A DNA stretch of 64,000 nucleotides from Phoronis australis (taxonomy: Eukaryota > Phoronida > Phoronidae). The number at the start of each line of letters is the position of its first letter. Within the stretch, counting starts at the first letter, position 1. The notes beneath the pieces are model-generated. The model was not told the DNA's origin. It ran no database searches and saw only the letters and a list, made by a program, of their open reading frames with translations. Location: assembly GCA_002633005.1 (NCBI GenBank), contig NMRA01001040.1:1-64000 (forward strand). Reading direction: 5' to 3'. Shown here one piece after another: positions 10,983 to 23,334 of this stretch. Position numbers and translations under genes: made by a program.

Positions 10983-12360
10983 AGCACGGGAGCCCAGGGC
11001 CCTCATTTAATGCACAATCAAAATGAACCAAGAAACTGCAGTGGCACTGGGGTTCTTGTTTGTGTTTTGGTTGTGGTGGTTGAGTTCCTTTCTAGTATAC
11101 TAGATCTGCTAATACATTGTAAAATATTTTTTGATGAGTAACCATCTGACACAACACTCATTATGGATTCATGGTGGAAATGAAGTAGTGTTTCCCAAGT
11201 GTCGGTGTTAGATTTTGTGAGTTTCTGGTGGCGCTTCGACTGACATCCACTCAGGAAATGTGTGATTTGAAAAAGCGGGCTTAAAATACTCTTTCGTCAA
11301 ACGTTTGATGATTTAGAAAGCGATATACGAAATTGGTTTTGCTTCGCTTCTTGTCATGGAATGGTTTTCATGAAATAAATCCTGAAAGTCACGTGAAAAA
11401 ATACCCAGAAAACAACACAGAATGTTTGATGATAAGATCTCGCGATTGCACATGATGATTTTACAATGTTCACACAACTGGACATATTGACATGAAACTT
11501 GGAAGTGTCTAATTGACAAAACTTAACAGCGTACGTTTCCTCAGCTGTATTTTATGTGATAATTTTCAGATTTAAAACGGTGATTTGCATCAGGCCAAAT
11601 GAAGAACAACGTGCTCGGTTCATTTTGGAATTTGCCAAATTTGTATTTGTGCAATTGAAAAGCCATTTTCCCCAATGAAATTCATCCATAGCGTTCAACA
11701 TGTATTGGATAAGTAAGTATAAGCGTGAAACGGGAAATGTTCACAATGAACACAGCGCAATATTAACAAAATATGGACACCCAGGACAGGGTTATGAGAA
11801 AGTTGTTCGTTGTTTGTTATTGCCTGCTACTTACTCGGTAACAAAGTGCTGTGATTCTGTTCTTGTTTGTCAATATTGTTTTACGCTATGTTCATAGTGA
11901 AAACGCTTTCGCGCAGTTCTATCTACTTATGGCAAGTACAACAAGAAGCAAGCGCCTGCCTGACGGCGACGTGCCGAGAAGCTGAAAAATCAAGTAGACA
12001 CGGATGATGAGTCGTGCAAAACCCAAACTCTTTTATTTGGTTTATTTAATGTCCCTTTGATTGCGTTGTTGTTGTTTTGGAAATACTTGTTCAAATGGAA
12101 GTGCTCTGCCAACGTCAAACGTGGAATTGTTTTACGTCGATTCCGCATTTTGGAATATATGTAAAACTCACTTATGTTGTTGCAATCACAATGGGTCAAA
12201 TATATTAGGACCAGGATTTAACCTTGTAGAAAGTGCCAAATATAAACACTTGATGATGTAGAAATGACGCTGTTAAGTAAAATAGATTCATGCATTAGAA
12301 GGTAGGTATAGAAAAAATCCAACTGAAGTCTGGGGTCTATGATATGACACAAGATATACA

Positions 12361-12414
12361 TGTGTGCGCGCGCGCGTGTGTGAGTGAATGTGTGTGTGGG
12401 CGCGCGCGTGTGTA
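12361..12414. repeat. Alternating (TG)/(CG) tracts
   Basis: Two purine-pyrimidine alternating runs including CGCGCGCG separated by TGAGTGAATG; a potential Z-DNA former. Confidence 0.85.
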
Positions 12415-12941
12415 TTTATAAGTGTATGAATGAATGCACAATTAAAGGCCAGTGCGCCTATGTGTGAAGTTGCGCCTATATTCCAAATTACGCGCATGTA
12501 CACCAGTGTATGCGAACATGGAGGGGCAATAAAAACAGATAGCATGTGAGTGTGACTTAACTGATACAAAGCGATCTTTTCCAATTCGGATTTAACTAAC
12601 TTATGAATTGAAACTACGGAAAATGAACGAAAGGCCCACAAAAGGCATCTATTTGAGCCATAGATATCTTCAAAAGATGAGTTTCCGCCTGCGCATATAC
12701 GTGAAACTTGGGTACATGCGCTTATATGCGAAACGCATGCACAAAATAATAGTTTATCAAGTCACATTGTTTCGAATGTATGCTGATGGGGCCACTAGCC
12801 TGCATATACGGTAAAGTCGGCAGAGACTGTGTTGAAATTTAAAGCTTTCGTGTTTACAAAACACAAATGTGATCTAAGGGTCATATCTTTCTTTTCCAAA
12901 AATATCTAAGCTAACAACTTGTTTCTAAATGCCAATATAAT

Positions 12942-12964
12942 CAAACAAACAAACAAACAAACAA
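12942..12964. repeat. (CAAA)n microsatellite
   Basis: About 5.5 copies of CAAA. Confidence 0.9.
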
Positions 12965-13414
12965 TGAAAACCTTGATTTATAAGATAACTTTTACTGACA
13001 CACCTTAAAACGATTAGCTGTCCGAAGTGCAGCAAAATTGTAATCCTGCATTCTGAGATTACCAATGTTTTTCTAGTTGACTGCCTGTAACGCTTAATCT
13101 GACTTTCCTCATACAAAATGGAAGCAAAGAGCGTTGTCCTTTGACATATTTTCTACCAAAGGAAGAATAGATATCTTGATGTTCCAGCAGCAGATAGAGC
13201 GGACACTGAACTATGAGCAGAATCGCACAGTGAGCGACAGATGTCGGCAAAGCAAAGATTAGGCAAGCTTGAAACCCCGTATCCAAACTAAGCGGAAACG
13301 AAAATACTTTATAAGTCAAAATCTCTCTTTGGCCCAAAGGCTTGATCCATTAGCACTGTTCGGCGTTTGAGCGTAAGCTGTTTTCGTCTAAAGAGCCACA
13401 GATTCACAACACAG

Positions 13415-13750
13415 TCACACACTTGTCAGGCGCTGCTTTTCAGAGGGAGGGTTCGACACAACAACAATATCTTTCTGTCCAAGTACCTGAACGTGAAATG
13501 TTCCGTCGCGTTTTTTCAGCAGCTCTTTTCTCGCTGTTCTGGCAAGTCGACAGCTGACGACTGAAGAGATGAGACAAACTAAGCACTCGGAGCCGGCTAC
13601 GCTCAGGGCGACAATTATTAACGTATCCATCTCTTCCTTTTTATAGGTCTGACCGTCTGTCGTGTGGTTGACAAGGCCGAGTCGAAGAAGTTGTATGCTA
13701 ACTACTGCCGTAACCATGGAAACTATGGAGAACGCCGTGAAGCACAATAT
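13415..13750 (-). CDS. TMEM196: TMEM196-like exon 3 (terminal)
   Basis: Acceptor CTTTCCAG; 111 codons plus TGA. Encodes spans 3 and 4 and the cytoplasmic tail. An internal donor (GTACTT, 13481-13486) would allow the alternative tail at 10210-10491. Confidence 0.82.
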   Translation of the reverse strand: MLCFTAFSIVSMVTAVVSIQLLRLGLVNHTTDGQTYKKEEMDTLIIVALSVAGSECLVCLISSVVSCRLARTARKELLKKRDGTFHVQVLGQKDIVVVSNPPSEKQRLTSV

Positions 13751-16700
13751 CTGGAAAGTGACAAGAGTAACCTTACTCAATGGAAAATGAAAAAAATCTA
13801 AAACCGATCTATTTTCTATTTTGAGGAGTCAGCGTGCGACTTTCCAGGCTACCAACCCCGGGAGCTCTCCCATACACGGGGCTTGAGAAAGCTTATCGCT
13901 ACTCAGGTGATTATTTTGGCCAAGCAGGAATCCTCTCATTAATTGGCTTTCACCTTCGTAACTTCGGTAGTGGGCGACGCTATTTACACGACTAGTCGGC
14001 CAAATAAGTCATTCTTTGCTTTTTAACCGACAGGTCGGCAACAAAGCTCACTGGTCAAGACGGTGGACTTTTTAGTTGGTTTCAAGAGAGCGAGGTCTAC
14101 AGAAATTTTTGGAGTGGAGGTGTCAGGGCACGGAGTTGATAGTCCTGTCTGAGTCATATTGCCAACATAAAAAAGTTTGATGCGTAATTTGCCCTATCAG
14201 GTACTGTTTCAGATGTGAATTGTGAATTTTGTCATTGCCGTGTCAATGATTTCTAAAAACGTCTTGGAAAGGATGAGGGCCTGAATCGGTATCCCCGCGA
14301 ATATCAGGATTTCTTGTCGTTCTTATTTTGAGCCAACGTAAATGCATGATGCTAATTAACTTCAAGACTTGTATTGTTGAAACCGAAATGTAATGGTAAT
14401 TGATATATTGTGTGAAGTTTGTCAGGTGAACAGCAAAAATCGGTTCATTTTGCCAGCAAGCTTGTTCCGTCACAGTTATTGGTCAACGACGGATCGCTGA
14501 ATAGTTTGTCGGATGAACAGCAAACACGACGTATTTGGCGACTAGGATAATAGTGACATTGTTCGGATGGCGTAGGATTGTCAGTATTGTCAGTATTGTC
14601 TTTGGCTTTGTGATGCGCTGTCGGCGGTCTTGGATAGTTGGGTAATCGAAGGAAGTGGGGACAAGGGGAATGGTGTCTCGACGATTGTATTGTATTGTAT
14701 TGTCTCGAATAGGATTATTTTGAATCATTTAGTATTGTCTCGGATACTCATTTTCTTGAATGTCGAAGTATCTTGTTGGATTTGGATTTTGAATGGCACC
14801 CCCTTGTCATTATTTAGAAAAGAGCTCCACGGGAGACCACTGTAGCTCCACGGGAGACCACTGTAGCTCCACGGGAGACCACTGTACATTATTCGAAATG
14901 ATACTGTTATACAATCTCCAAAATTTGCGGTACTCATTGATATGAACAGCATTTTTATCAGTTGTTTAGGGGCAATTAAAACGTCTTTGAAAATATCAAA
15001 ATTTTACCTATTTTAGAGCGTTTGATGGTAAAACTAACACTAACAACAGAGGTTCTGGACTTCCTTATTTGTATACTACTGTAATAATGGATGAGCAGAA
15101 CCTATAGACACATTGTTTTACTTGTGCTAGCTATTATCTGTACAATATTATCATCAACATCACCATTATTATCGTAATCATTGTTATTAATATTGTCACT
15201 ATAATTTCCATTTTAAGTGCTTATCCATTCACATGATCTAATCTGGTGATAATTATGAACTAAAAAGGTTGTTGCGTGAATAAACTAAGAATTATTATTT
15301 ACACGCGAGAGCGATTGATTGAAAACAACAGCTGCGGCCAAAGATATTATGCCGGTAGTTGCACAGTATACAGTATCTTTGCAGTGGCTGGAAAATTAGG
15401 ATATCGGATATCAATTAATACCGTGGACTTGAAAAAGGGAGCCTCTTTGTAGACAGTTTTCATCACGAACAAAGCCAGCCAGTTTTGTTTCATAAACCCC
15501 ACTGGTTAATGCCATAAACCGACCGAACTTTTTAGTAAGATTTTTTAGACATATGAACTCTTAACCTGAAACAGTACAAGAAGAGATGTGATATCGCCAA
15601 AATGAGTCATTTGCTCACAAAACTTTAAAATACACTTCATTTGGAACACCCTGCTTAGATTTTTGCAGTTGGAAAAGAAGATCCCTTTTGCAGAGTTTCA
15701 AACTCCGAAGGCGCTTTTCTTCGTAAGGAATTTTGTCAGAAGATGCACCCTTTTGTAGGTGAAACTAGTCGCGAAAAAGTCACTCGTCTGAGAAGAACAC
15801 GAGTACTCCCTGTATTCAGGATTCCATAGGATTGGCGCCAAGGTGAAAAAATGACTTTCTTTGCTTTATCGGACGGTAAGGACACAGTTATCAGAACTTG
15901 AGCGCAGTTCTTGTACTGTGTTTTCATTTCATATTCAGCGAGGTACAAGGTACTTACCATGTAAGCTGTTTTCCATTTGGAACACGCGAATCCCAAGACG
16001 CCAGTAATGATAAACTGAAAAGATAATCAAGAGCTCTGCAACCACTTATTCAGTTGATTTAATGAGAACACCAGCTTTCACATTTCTCGGTGGATGGTTT
16101 GCTCTGAATTCACTCTTACAAACTTTTGAAGCAAGTCCTCAATAATACTACTTATTTATAGGATTATGTCTTTCTTATGTACCAAATGACTTGCGTTACA
16201 TTAAACACACCAGCAAGTTTCCTTAGATCACTGTGGCCCGGGGTCTTATGTTATTTTTACTCGAAATTGAACACGAAATTATTTTTCACATTTTCCGTTT
16301 TACTTTTGTGGTAACTCAAGATAACTCACCTCCATTTCGTGGTAACTCAAGATAACTCACCTCCATTTCGTGGTAACTCAAGATAAGTCACCTCCATTTC
16401 GTGGTAACTCAAGATAATTCACCTCCATTTCGTGGTAACTCAAGATAACTCACCTCCATTTCGTGGTAACTCAAGATAACTCACCTCCATTTCGTGGTAA
16501 CTCAAGATAACTCACCTCCATTTCGTGGTAACTCAAGATAACTCACCTCCATTTCGTGGTAACTCAAGATAANGGTTTGATCTGAATTCACTCTTACAAA
16601 CTTTTGAAGCAAGTCCTCAATAATACTACTTATTTATAGGATTATCTCATTCTTATATACTAAATGACTTGCGTTACATAAAATACACCAGCAAGTTTCC

Positions 16701-19700
16701 TTAGATCACTGTGGCCCGGGGTCTAATGTTATTTTTACTCGACATTGAACACGAAATTATTTTTCACATTTTCCGTTTTACTTTTGTGGTAATTCAAGAT
16801 AACTCACCTCCATTTTGTGCTCGATTATTATATTATGCAGTTGATGAAGTCAGGATTAAAGATCTATTAAGTTCTAGTAGGGACTCTATCGCAAAATCTC
16901 GAGTTTGTAGCTCGAATCTAGGGATCACCAAGTGCAGTGAATTGAACTAGACAATTTTCTGGGCCGTAATAAATTGAAGCACACAAAAATGGACACTTAT
17001 CCTGGGTTGTTACTAGATTAGAACGGAAATGTAAAAAATCTCGAGTTTTGGATTTCGAGTACCGTGTCAAAAATCCAGCTCCGGGCCCAGGTTTGAAATG
17101 CTTCATTTGTGAAGAGTAAAATTCTGAATTGTAGCGATATTCAAACTGGAACGCTGCTGGAATTTTCAGATGGGCACGCACAGACCCTGGTAGGGCTTCA
17201 AAGACTGTTTATTTGTCTACTTCGTGTAAACTGAGCAGACAATGGCACATTGAACGACCATGGCCCGTCCAATTGTAGCCTAACTCAGTCGTATGGGGGT
17301 GACACTGCATACGTTCTTTGACGAAGAGAATCACGATTACTGACAGAATTAATGTTTACATTCAAGTGGAAACCTCATCTTCATAACCACGTTATTGAAT
17401 TGCTTGCCAAAAATAAATTGAAGATACGACCATCTTTAGCTACGAGTGGACTTACGGACCGCCTACTATCATGATTTCCTCAATTGCCAGTTTTGCTGTT
17501 GCTATTGGTCATCGTTTAGCATGTGTTGGTTGCTGTTCTGTGAATCGTTAAACATTTTCCGTTATTTCTTTGTGAAGTTATTGATTCATATACGTTGAAT
17601 ATCGAATCTAAATCATCCGCAAATGGATAAGCAAAACGGATGAGTTAAGACACAAGTTACTTCCAACGTGATGGCATAGAAATTGATATCGCTTGTTTTT
17701 TGTACCCTGCCTTCACGGACAGAACAAGAAAATACGATAGATGGTAACAGCCATGATGCCAGTTCATATCATGATTTGTTAAAACATGTTTTCCAACAGA
17801 AATTCGATTAATGAAGGATTGCATGCTGCAAACAAGAATAGGAAATTCAAATAGACCAACTTTTGTTAAAGTAATGACACGTTAACTTATGATGTAATCC
17901 GTAACTATGGAAACCCTAATGAGGTTTTCAGATTGTTTCCTCGCCATTATTGACATGGAGGCGTTAAAATGTCCAGGGCGTAATTGCGCACTTTCTCCCC
18001 ATTGATGTTCTGCTTTTTCGTTCTAGTTTCAACAATAGTGTGTTAATTTCACTGCTTTCTATTGTTGACGGTTTTACGGACCTAATTAAAACAGAAAAAT
18101 TGTCGATTTCTAAACCGTGAAGTCTTATCTGATGGCAGGAAGAGATTCTGACGGTTTGTTAAGAAGCATTTCTAGGGGTAATGGAAAAATGAGCAAGTAG
18201 ACTAGGCGTCCTAAGACGGATTTGGAATCTTTATGAAAAACGTTGGGAGAACCGACTACATTTTATTCTACGTACCGTCTTCAAACACATTCTAGAACTG
18301 TACAACTGCAAAAGGCGAGTCCAGGATTTTCAAAAAGGGTTTTTTTAAAAAGAAGGGTTCAAGTCAAAATTCGAAAATTATAGATTTGATATAGCTAAAA
18401 TCGAGGGAAAAACGGGTACTGGGCCCCCTTAACCCCCTGGATCCACCAATGAACTGTATGGCTAGCATTGAAATACTAGAGAACTTGGATAGTACATCCA
18501 GTATAGAACACAATGAAAACAAGTAACTATTGATGGTCCTCCGTTCAACATATGCAGTGGTTCGCACACTTCTAGCAGTCGTTATTGATAGTGAAATGAT
18601 TGTTGAAAGGACCTGTCGCGAGACTTACCACAGTAGCTGATGTGATGAGTTTTCCAACACTGGGAATAATCAACATGTCATGTCTAAACATCATTTTCAA
18701 CTCTCGTCTTGCTTTTGATGTGTTTATCTTACAAACACATGTTGTGCACATTACCAACCATAAGGCGTATGAAGCGCCGAAGGGTTCCAAGTTAGAAAAA
18801 TTTATTCTACATGTAGAATCGGCTATTCTACGCAACGAAATGACCTTTCGACGTAGAATTATGATTTTACGCTAAGTCTGCTGATTATATTCTCTCCAAT
18901 GATGCAGAAAGGCTCCCCCAGACTCCAAGAATTACTAATTAGACCGACAGATCCAATGGGTTTGTTGTCAATGCGCCGTGCGCTGTAGGAGAACATTTCG
19001 TGAGTACTTTCACTTGGCAATTTACTTTGTTCTCGAATCACTAAATAAAGTGCTTCTAATTCATTATTTAAGAAGTTCCCACCCCCACGTCTTTTAAGTT
19101 GTACATTTTTCTGCAAATTTTTATATGAACTAAACTGTCACAAATGTTGATCAACAGAGGGCGCTTTTAATAATAGCACTAGCCAATTACAAATTGAGGA
19201 ATCCTATCCGCGGTAGATGCAGATTAGGGATTTAGTTCAAGTTACAAAAAAATGATGAAAAGGCAGATCCTAAAATGTGATTGCATGTATAATATATGTC
19301 AGAGTATTTTTGCAGTGAGTCCAGCCCGGAGTGGGAAAAAATAATCAATTTGCTGACAATTTTATCCTAAAGTTACGAAATTTTGTTTTTGTTGTTTATT
19401 TGAAAAAAAAAATGATTTCCCAGTGAAAGGTTATCATTTGAGAATAAGTCATAATCATGGACACACAATCTTCTTGACTGGCATGAATTCTGAGTTCATC
19501 TCTGTTTGTTGGATATTTTCAGGGAATCATATTTGGCCAAAGAGCAATGCCAAGCAGGTTGAAAGCAATCTTAGGCCTGTGTGGTGTTTTATCTCTGAAA
19601 CTAAACTTTTACCACATCACCAACAGGTCCTTCCCACTCAGTCACGGAGCTCCAGTTTTCTAGTATCGTTTATCAGTAGGCCCTACATCAATTCCTAGCT

Positions 19701-21494
19701 ATTTACGTCGACCACCGTCCCAGTGTAATATGTCAACAAGACAGCATTAGTAACAGTAAAAATATGAATCACGTTCACGCGTTCATTAGAAGAACCAGTG
19801 TCGTATTTACAAAAAGACCAACCAACACGTTCTCGGAATCCGTGCCACCTAACGCGCTAGCAACTGAAGTCCCACATTCTCATTTAGGCTACGAACCCGT
19901 TGGTGCTTCGTTTCGCGCATAAACACGAATGTGGGCCTGGATCAACGTTCTAACAACTGACAAGCTTGGACTTACCATAACATAGGGCTAATATTCGACT
20001 TGAACGGAAATAGAAGTACTTCATTTTACGGTGTTTCTAACCATAGATATAGAGATCTACATATGTATTTGTATTACTAAGTGTATAGTAACGAAAATAA
20101 TACACATGTTTTCAAAAGCTTTTTTCTTACCTCCTGTAAAACTAGCGGTTTTTTAAACGGAAATACTGGAATTTTGTAGCAAATTTTGCCCCAAGTCGAT
20201 AACCTACTGCGCGAGTCCCCATTTTGTGAAATAATGACTGTTAGTGATGCACTTGCTCAGCCGTAGAAAATCGATAGCGCCGATCAATATAAGCCATAAT
20301 GCCGACTTTATTCCTTGTAGATTGTCGCCAGATTTGATATATTCATTTCGCTGTGAGATAAACAAAACCAATTTGCGATCAGTCACGATAGGCCTACTAG
20401 ATTAATTTGGATTAACAACCAAAGTTTTTTGTGCGTCCATTTCTCTAAACTCTCGTTCGTCCTCGTGAATTGAGTGTTCTGTTGTTGTAACTTGTCAGTG
20501 CAGGAGATTCAAAAATGACTGCTAATGTTCACTATACCATAGCGTTGGTTTGAAGAATTACCAAACCCCGTATACATGACATTTACCAAGTCGAGGCGAA
20601 GGCCATTCGCTTACTCGGAAATCTATCTTTAGTTCTTGAGGAAATAATGCATTTAAGTATGTTAACAAATGGGGCGTTCTGAGGGGATTTAACGACCTTC
20701 TCATCAGTACTGTCAGTTCATGTAATTAGGAATAACACGGCGGCGGGGCTGATTCATGACACTCCGGAACGAAAAGCGGGTCGCAGATTGTGCCAGAATG
20801 ACTGAAAAAGCACCAATGTTGTTTTTCTTGTGCATAAATGATATTTATATGTATTTAAATTTGAAACAAAAAATGACACTTTACAAATGAAGTGAGTATT
20901 AGCTGGATGTTACTGGCAGATCCCGGATTCAGTCAGTGGAACGACCACCCCTCACAAAGCCAGTTACCAATAAAAGAGCGATGGTTGAAAGAATTGTTGA
21001 TTACGCTAGACAATTTAATGCATAGTACAGCAAAAAAGAAGTAATTTGTCTCGTTTTTATGTTGCCCTACACCAAGACGCAATTGAAATTCTTGACTGAA
21101 TCACTTGACATTTCATCTAAATGAGATTCTTTTATAACACTGCACCACTTTGAGCAATGTAAACCTGCATGCATGCACCCTTACTTTGTGGCAGTTTTTT
21201 TTCCTGCGTAATCAGAGAAAGTCATACTTGGAATATGAGGGCATGTTATTCTACACTGTAGCGTATATACGTGCCCCATGGTGAGAATCTGTATGTTATG
21301 ATCGACAATGTTTGAATCATCCACATTTAAAATTCAAGATTACTTACGAATCCGCCGCTCCATATAGGGGACACGCTGTGAGCCATCCACACTTCCGCTT
21401 GAATACTGGCTGCCACTCCAATACACACGCTCATAACACCCAGTAGACAATGAAAGCAGGCTAAAACAATCGCAGCGACGAGAATTGCCCACAT
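13415..21494 (-). CDS. TMEM196: TMEM196-like four-span membrane protein
   Basis: Three exons in phase 0 (21348-21494, 15958-16014, 13415-13750) give 179 aa, close to vertebrate TMEM196 (about 178). The start ATG has A at -3 and an in-frame TGA seven codons upstream. Predicted spans: about 4-31, 46-60, 69-90 and 111-134; an N-glycosylation sequon NHT (96-98) lies in the loop between spans 3 and 4. Family signatures are SPIWSGGFFIITGVLGFACSK at the exon 1/2 join (SPVWSG...CGILCAKKK in vertebrates), the exon 2/3 boundary at Met-Ile-Leu, and SCRLA after span 4. Function of the family is unknown; a signalling role has been proposed for the human protein. The introns are long (1.7-2.2 kb before exon 3, 5.3 kb after exon 1). 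The cytoplasmic tail (KKRDGTFHVQVLGQ...) is not conserved. Assignment rests on architecture and short motifs, so a related MARVEL/tetraspan family remains possible. Confidence 0.8.
14684..14704. repeat. (ATTGT)n short repeat
   Basis: Four tandem copies of a 5-bp unit followed by CTCG; related ATTGT motifs are scattered over 14570-14740. Confidence 0.75.
14823..14885. repeat. 21-bp tandem repeat, 3 copies
   Basis: Three exact copies of AGCTCCACGGGAGACCACTG + T. In the minus frame it reads as a repeated SGLPWSY peptide, an artefact of a unit divisible by three. Confidence 0.95.
15958..16014 (-). CDS. TMEM196: TMEM196-like exon 2
   Basis: 57 bp, 19 codons (FIITGVLGFACSKWKTAYM), acceptor TTTTCAG and donor ATG|GTAAGT, phase 0 on both sides. 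This is the second membrane span. Confidence 0.88.
16097..16810. repeat. Duplicated block around an N with a 31-bp minisatellite
   Basis: About 210 bp starting GGTTTGCTCTGAATTC (16097) recur after the N (16574 on) with a few substitutions. Between them a 31-bp unit containing GGTAACTCAAGATAACTCAC repeats nine times (about 16306-16572); after the N only one to two units follow. The arrangement suggests two alleles with different array lengths placed side by side. Confidence 0.85.
16573..16573. other. Assembly ambiguity (single N)
   Basis: One N ends the nine-copy minisatellite and precedes a repeat of sequence already seen at 16097. It marks a contig join, not a biological feature. Confidence 0.9.
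16811..21347. other. First intron of the TMEM196-like gene, remainder
   Basis: No further exon was recognised. A stretch at about 18316-18450 has ends like GAGTCCAGGATT ... CCTGGATCCACC, reminiscent of hAT-type non-autonomous elements but too weak to call. Otherwise unremarkable AT-rich sequence. Confidence 0.5.
21348..21494 (-). CDS. TMEM196: TMEM196-like exon 1
   Basis: 49 codons from ATG (21494) to donor TTC|GTAAGT. Encodes a hydrophobic first span and the conserved SVSPIWSGGF segment. Confidence 0.85.
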
Positions 21495-23264
21495 ACTTAA
21501 TAAATCTCCAATTCAACACCACTGTCCTATATAATGCCTCTCAAAGTCTCCGTCAACTATCCTCAAAACCAGTTCTCGCATAGCATGCTTTAACTATCGT
21601 CCCTCATGAGTGGTAGGAAATGCTCTAATATAAACACTAGACGCCGTGAGCTACTGAACTCCAGGCTAACTCAGCGCCGATGTTGCTGAGCTAATGATGT
21701 TTTCCACGGCTGCAAGTCTGATTGATATCAGCTGACTGACGTCTTATTATTTCTCACTGACTCGGAGTTGCACAGCCGCGGACACACAACTGATGTTCAC
21801 ACAGACTGCAATACCACATGTAAAGTGCGAGGTCGCTGTAAAAGGTTTCTCGATTGGTTAGATTTGCATAACCCACTCATTGTGGCAACTATAGTGAATT
21901 CTTGTTAAAAACGCCACGTAATGTCTTCAGGACTTTGCGTGACAGCGAGCTTCTGTTGTGTACATCTCTCATCTCTCAGTTGGTCAGTCAGTATGTCGAA
22001 AATATCAAGTTGTCAATAACTCGCACAGTCATCAGCAGTATTTACTGCTTCGGTCGTTTTCAATGGATTTAGTTAATGAGAGTATTAACCTAGTCGATGG
22101 CATCATTAATTATCCATACATTTTTCAATCGTTGATCGATACTACAACATTACGTGTATTTTTATTCAAATACCTTTAGTAGCCATATTCTTTAAACCAG
22201 CAAGCTCAATCATGATAAAATTCTTTCAAGACTTATATATTTTGTATCGTTGCCATGGTGACTGTTAAAAATCGATTGCGAATGAATACTGTTTAGCTCA
22301 ACTTAATTTAAATCACTTAGAAGGCTATAGTAACTGTACTCGGGCAAAAAGCGGCTTACATAATTCAATACATGGAAAATATTATAAAAGCGTAGGCAGC
22401 GCTGACAAAAGAACAACGGACGGGTACTTTAGGCGGTGTCATTGCAAATAAGTTTCCCTAGTAAATAAGTCTCTGACGCGGCACACCTTTATCGAAATCA
22501 ATGCCTTGCTATTAAATGTTTGTTGTTTTTTTTTCTAAACTTTAGTTGATTAACATTGTAGTGTTTTTCTTTCTTTTCGAAGGTTCTTGAGTGGTATATA
22601 TTACCAGGATAATCTTGGTCAGACCACGGTGGTCACAGAACTGGATACTCACTAGGCATATATCTTTTAAAGTTGCATTGGTCAACTGGATAAAATAACA
22701 AAAATAGGATTGCATCTTTTAGGCTCATAAAACCGCGGTCTCATAATATTCTTTACAGTGATAGAATTTTATTTCCTTTGCCAACAAGAATATCGACACC
22801 CTCAGCAACTCAAGAGAGTTAATTACTGGGGTTAGCCAACTCTGAAGTTGTGAATTTGAAAATAGCTCATGTTCCCCTTTGCCTGTGACTTAGGTTGTCA
22901 TCTCATTCGGCAACAATCCAAAAAAGGGGGAGCGTGGTTAGTTTTTGAACTCGCTTTCCGAGTTCTTTCCGAAATCATCTCCAGTTTGACTAAGGAACAA
23001 ATTAAGACCAGGTTTTGATGGAAAGCGGACTAAATCAAACTTTGTGACGGAAGGCAAGTTTGTAGCCGCTTAACAAACATATAGGATTTAAACAAAGGGT
23101 TACGTAGGGGTACTGAAGAAACCCTTGGTTCGCGAGAGCTGAGACTTTTCATGGAACTTGTATGGGTTACACATTTCAGCAGACTCAAGGATCGAGCAAG
23201 AGTTGATGTAGCTCAGTCATTGTTGTTGTACATGTCGTGGTTGTCGTTGTTGCTGGTGATTGTG

Positions 23265-23334
23265 CATGGGCGGCGCACCATAGGGGCCTGAGGGGGCTTT
23301 AGCCCCCACTTTTTTCATTGCTGTGCCGCCCATG
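23265..23334. repeat. Small inverted-repeat element
   Basis: Ends CATGGGCGGCGCAC and GTGCCGCCCATG are complementary apart from a 2-base indel, and the middle contains GGGGGCTTTAGCCCCC, itself a hairpin. Probably a tiny non-autonomous transposon. Confidence 0.55.

Larger units (their letters stand above)
10983..13414. other. Intron/3' region without recognised coding
   Basis: Lies between the alternative tail exon and exon 3 of the TMEM196-like gene. It holds a CG/TG alternating tract (12361-12414) and a CAAA microsatellite (12942-12964); no other supported feature. Confidence 0.5.

Noticed and set aside
18316-18450. Possible hAT-type non-autonomous element
   Set aside because: Only short end-like motifs (CCAGG / CCTGG) with no clear inverted repeat or target duplication.
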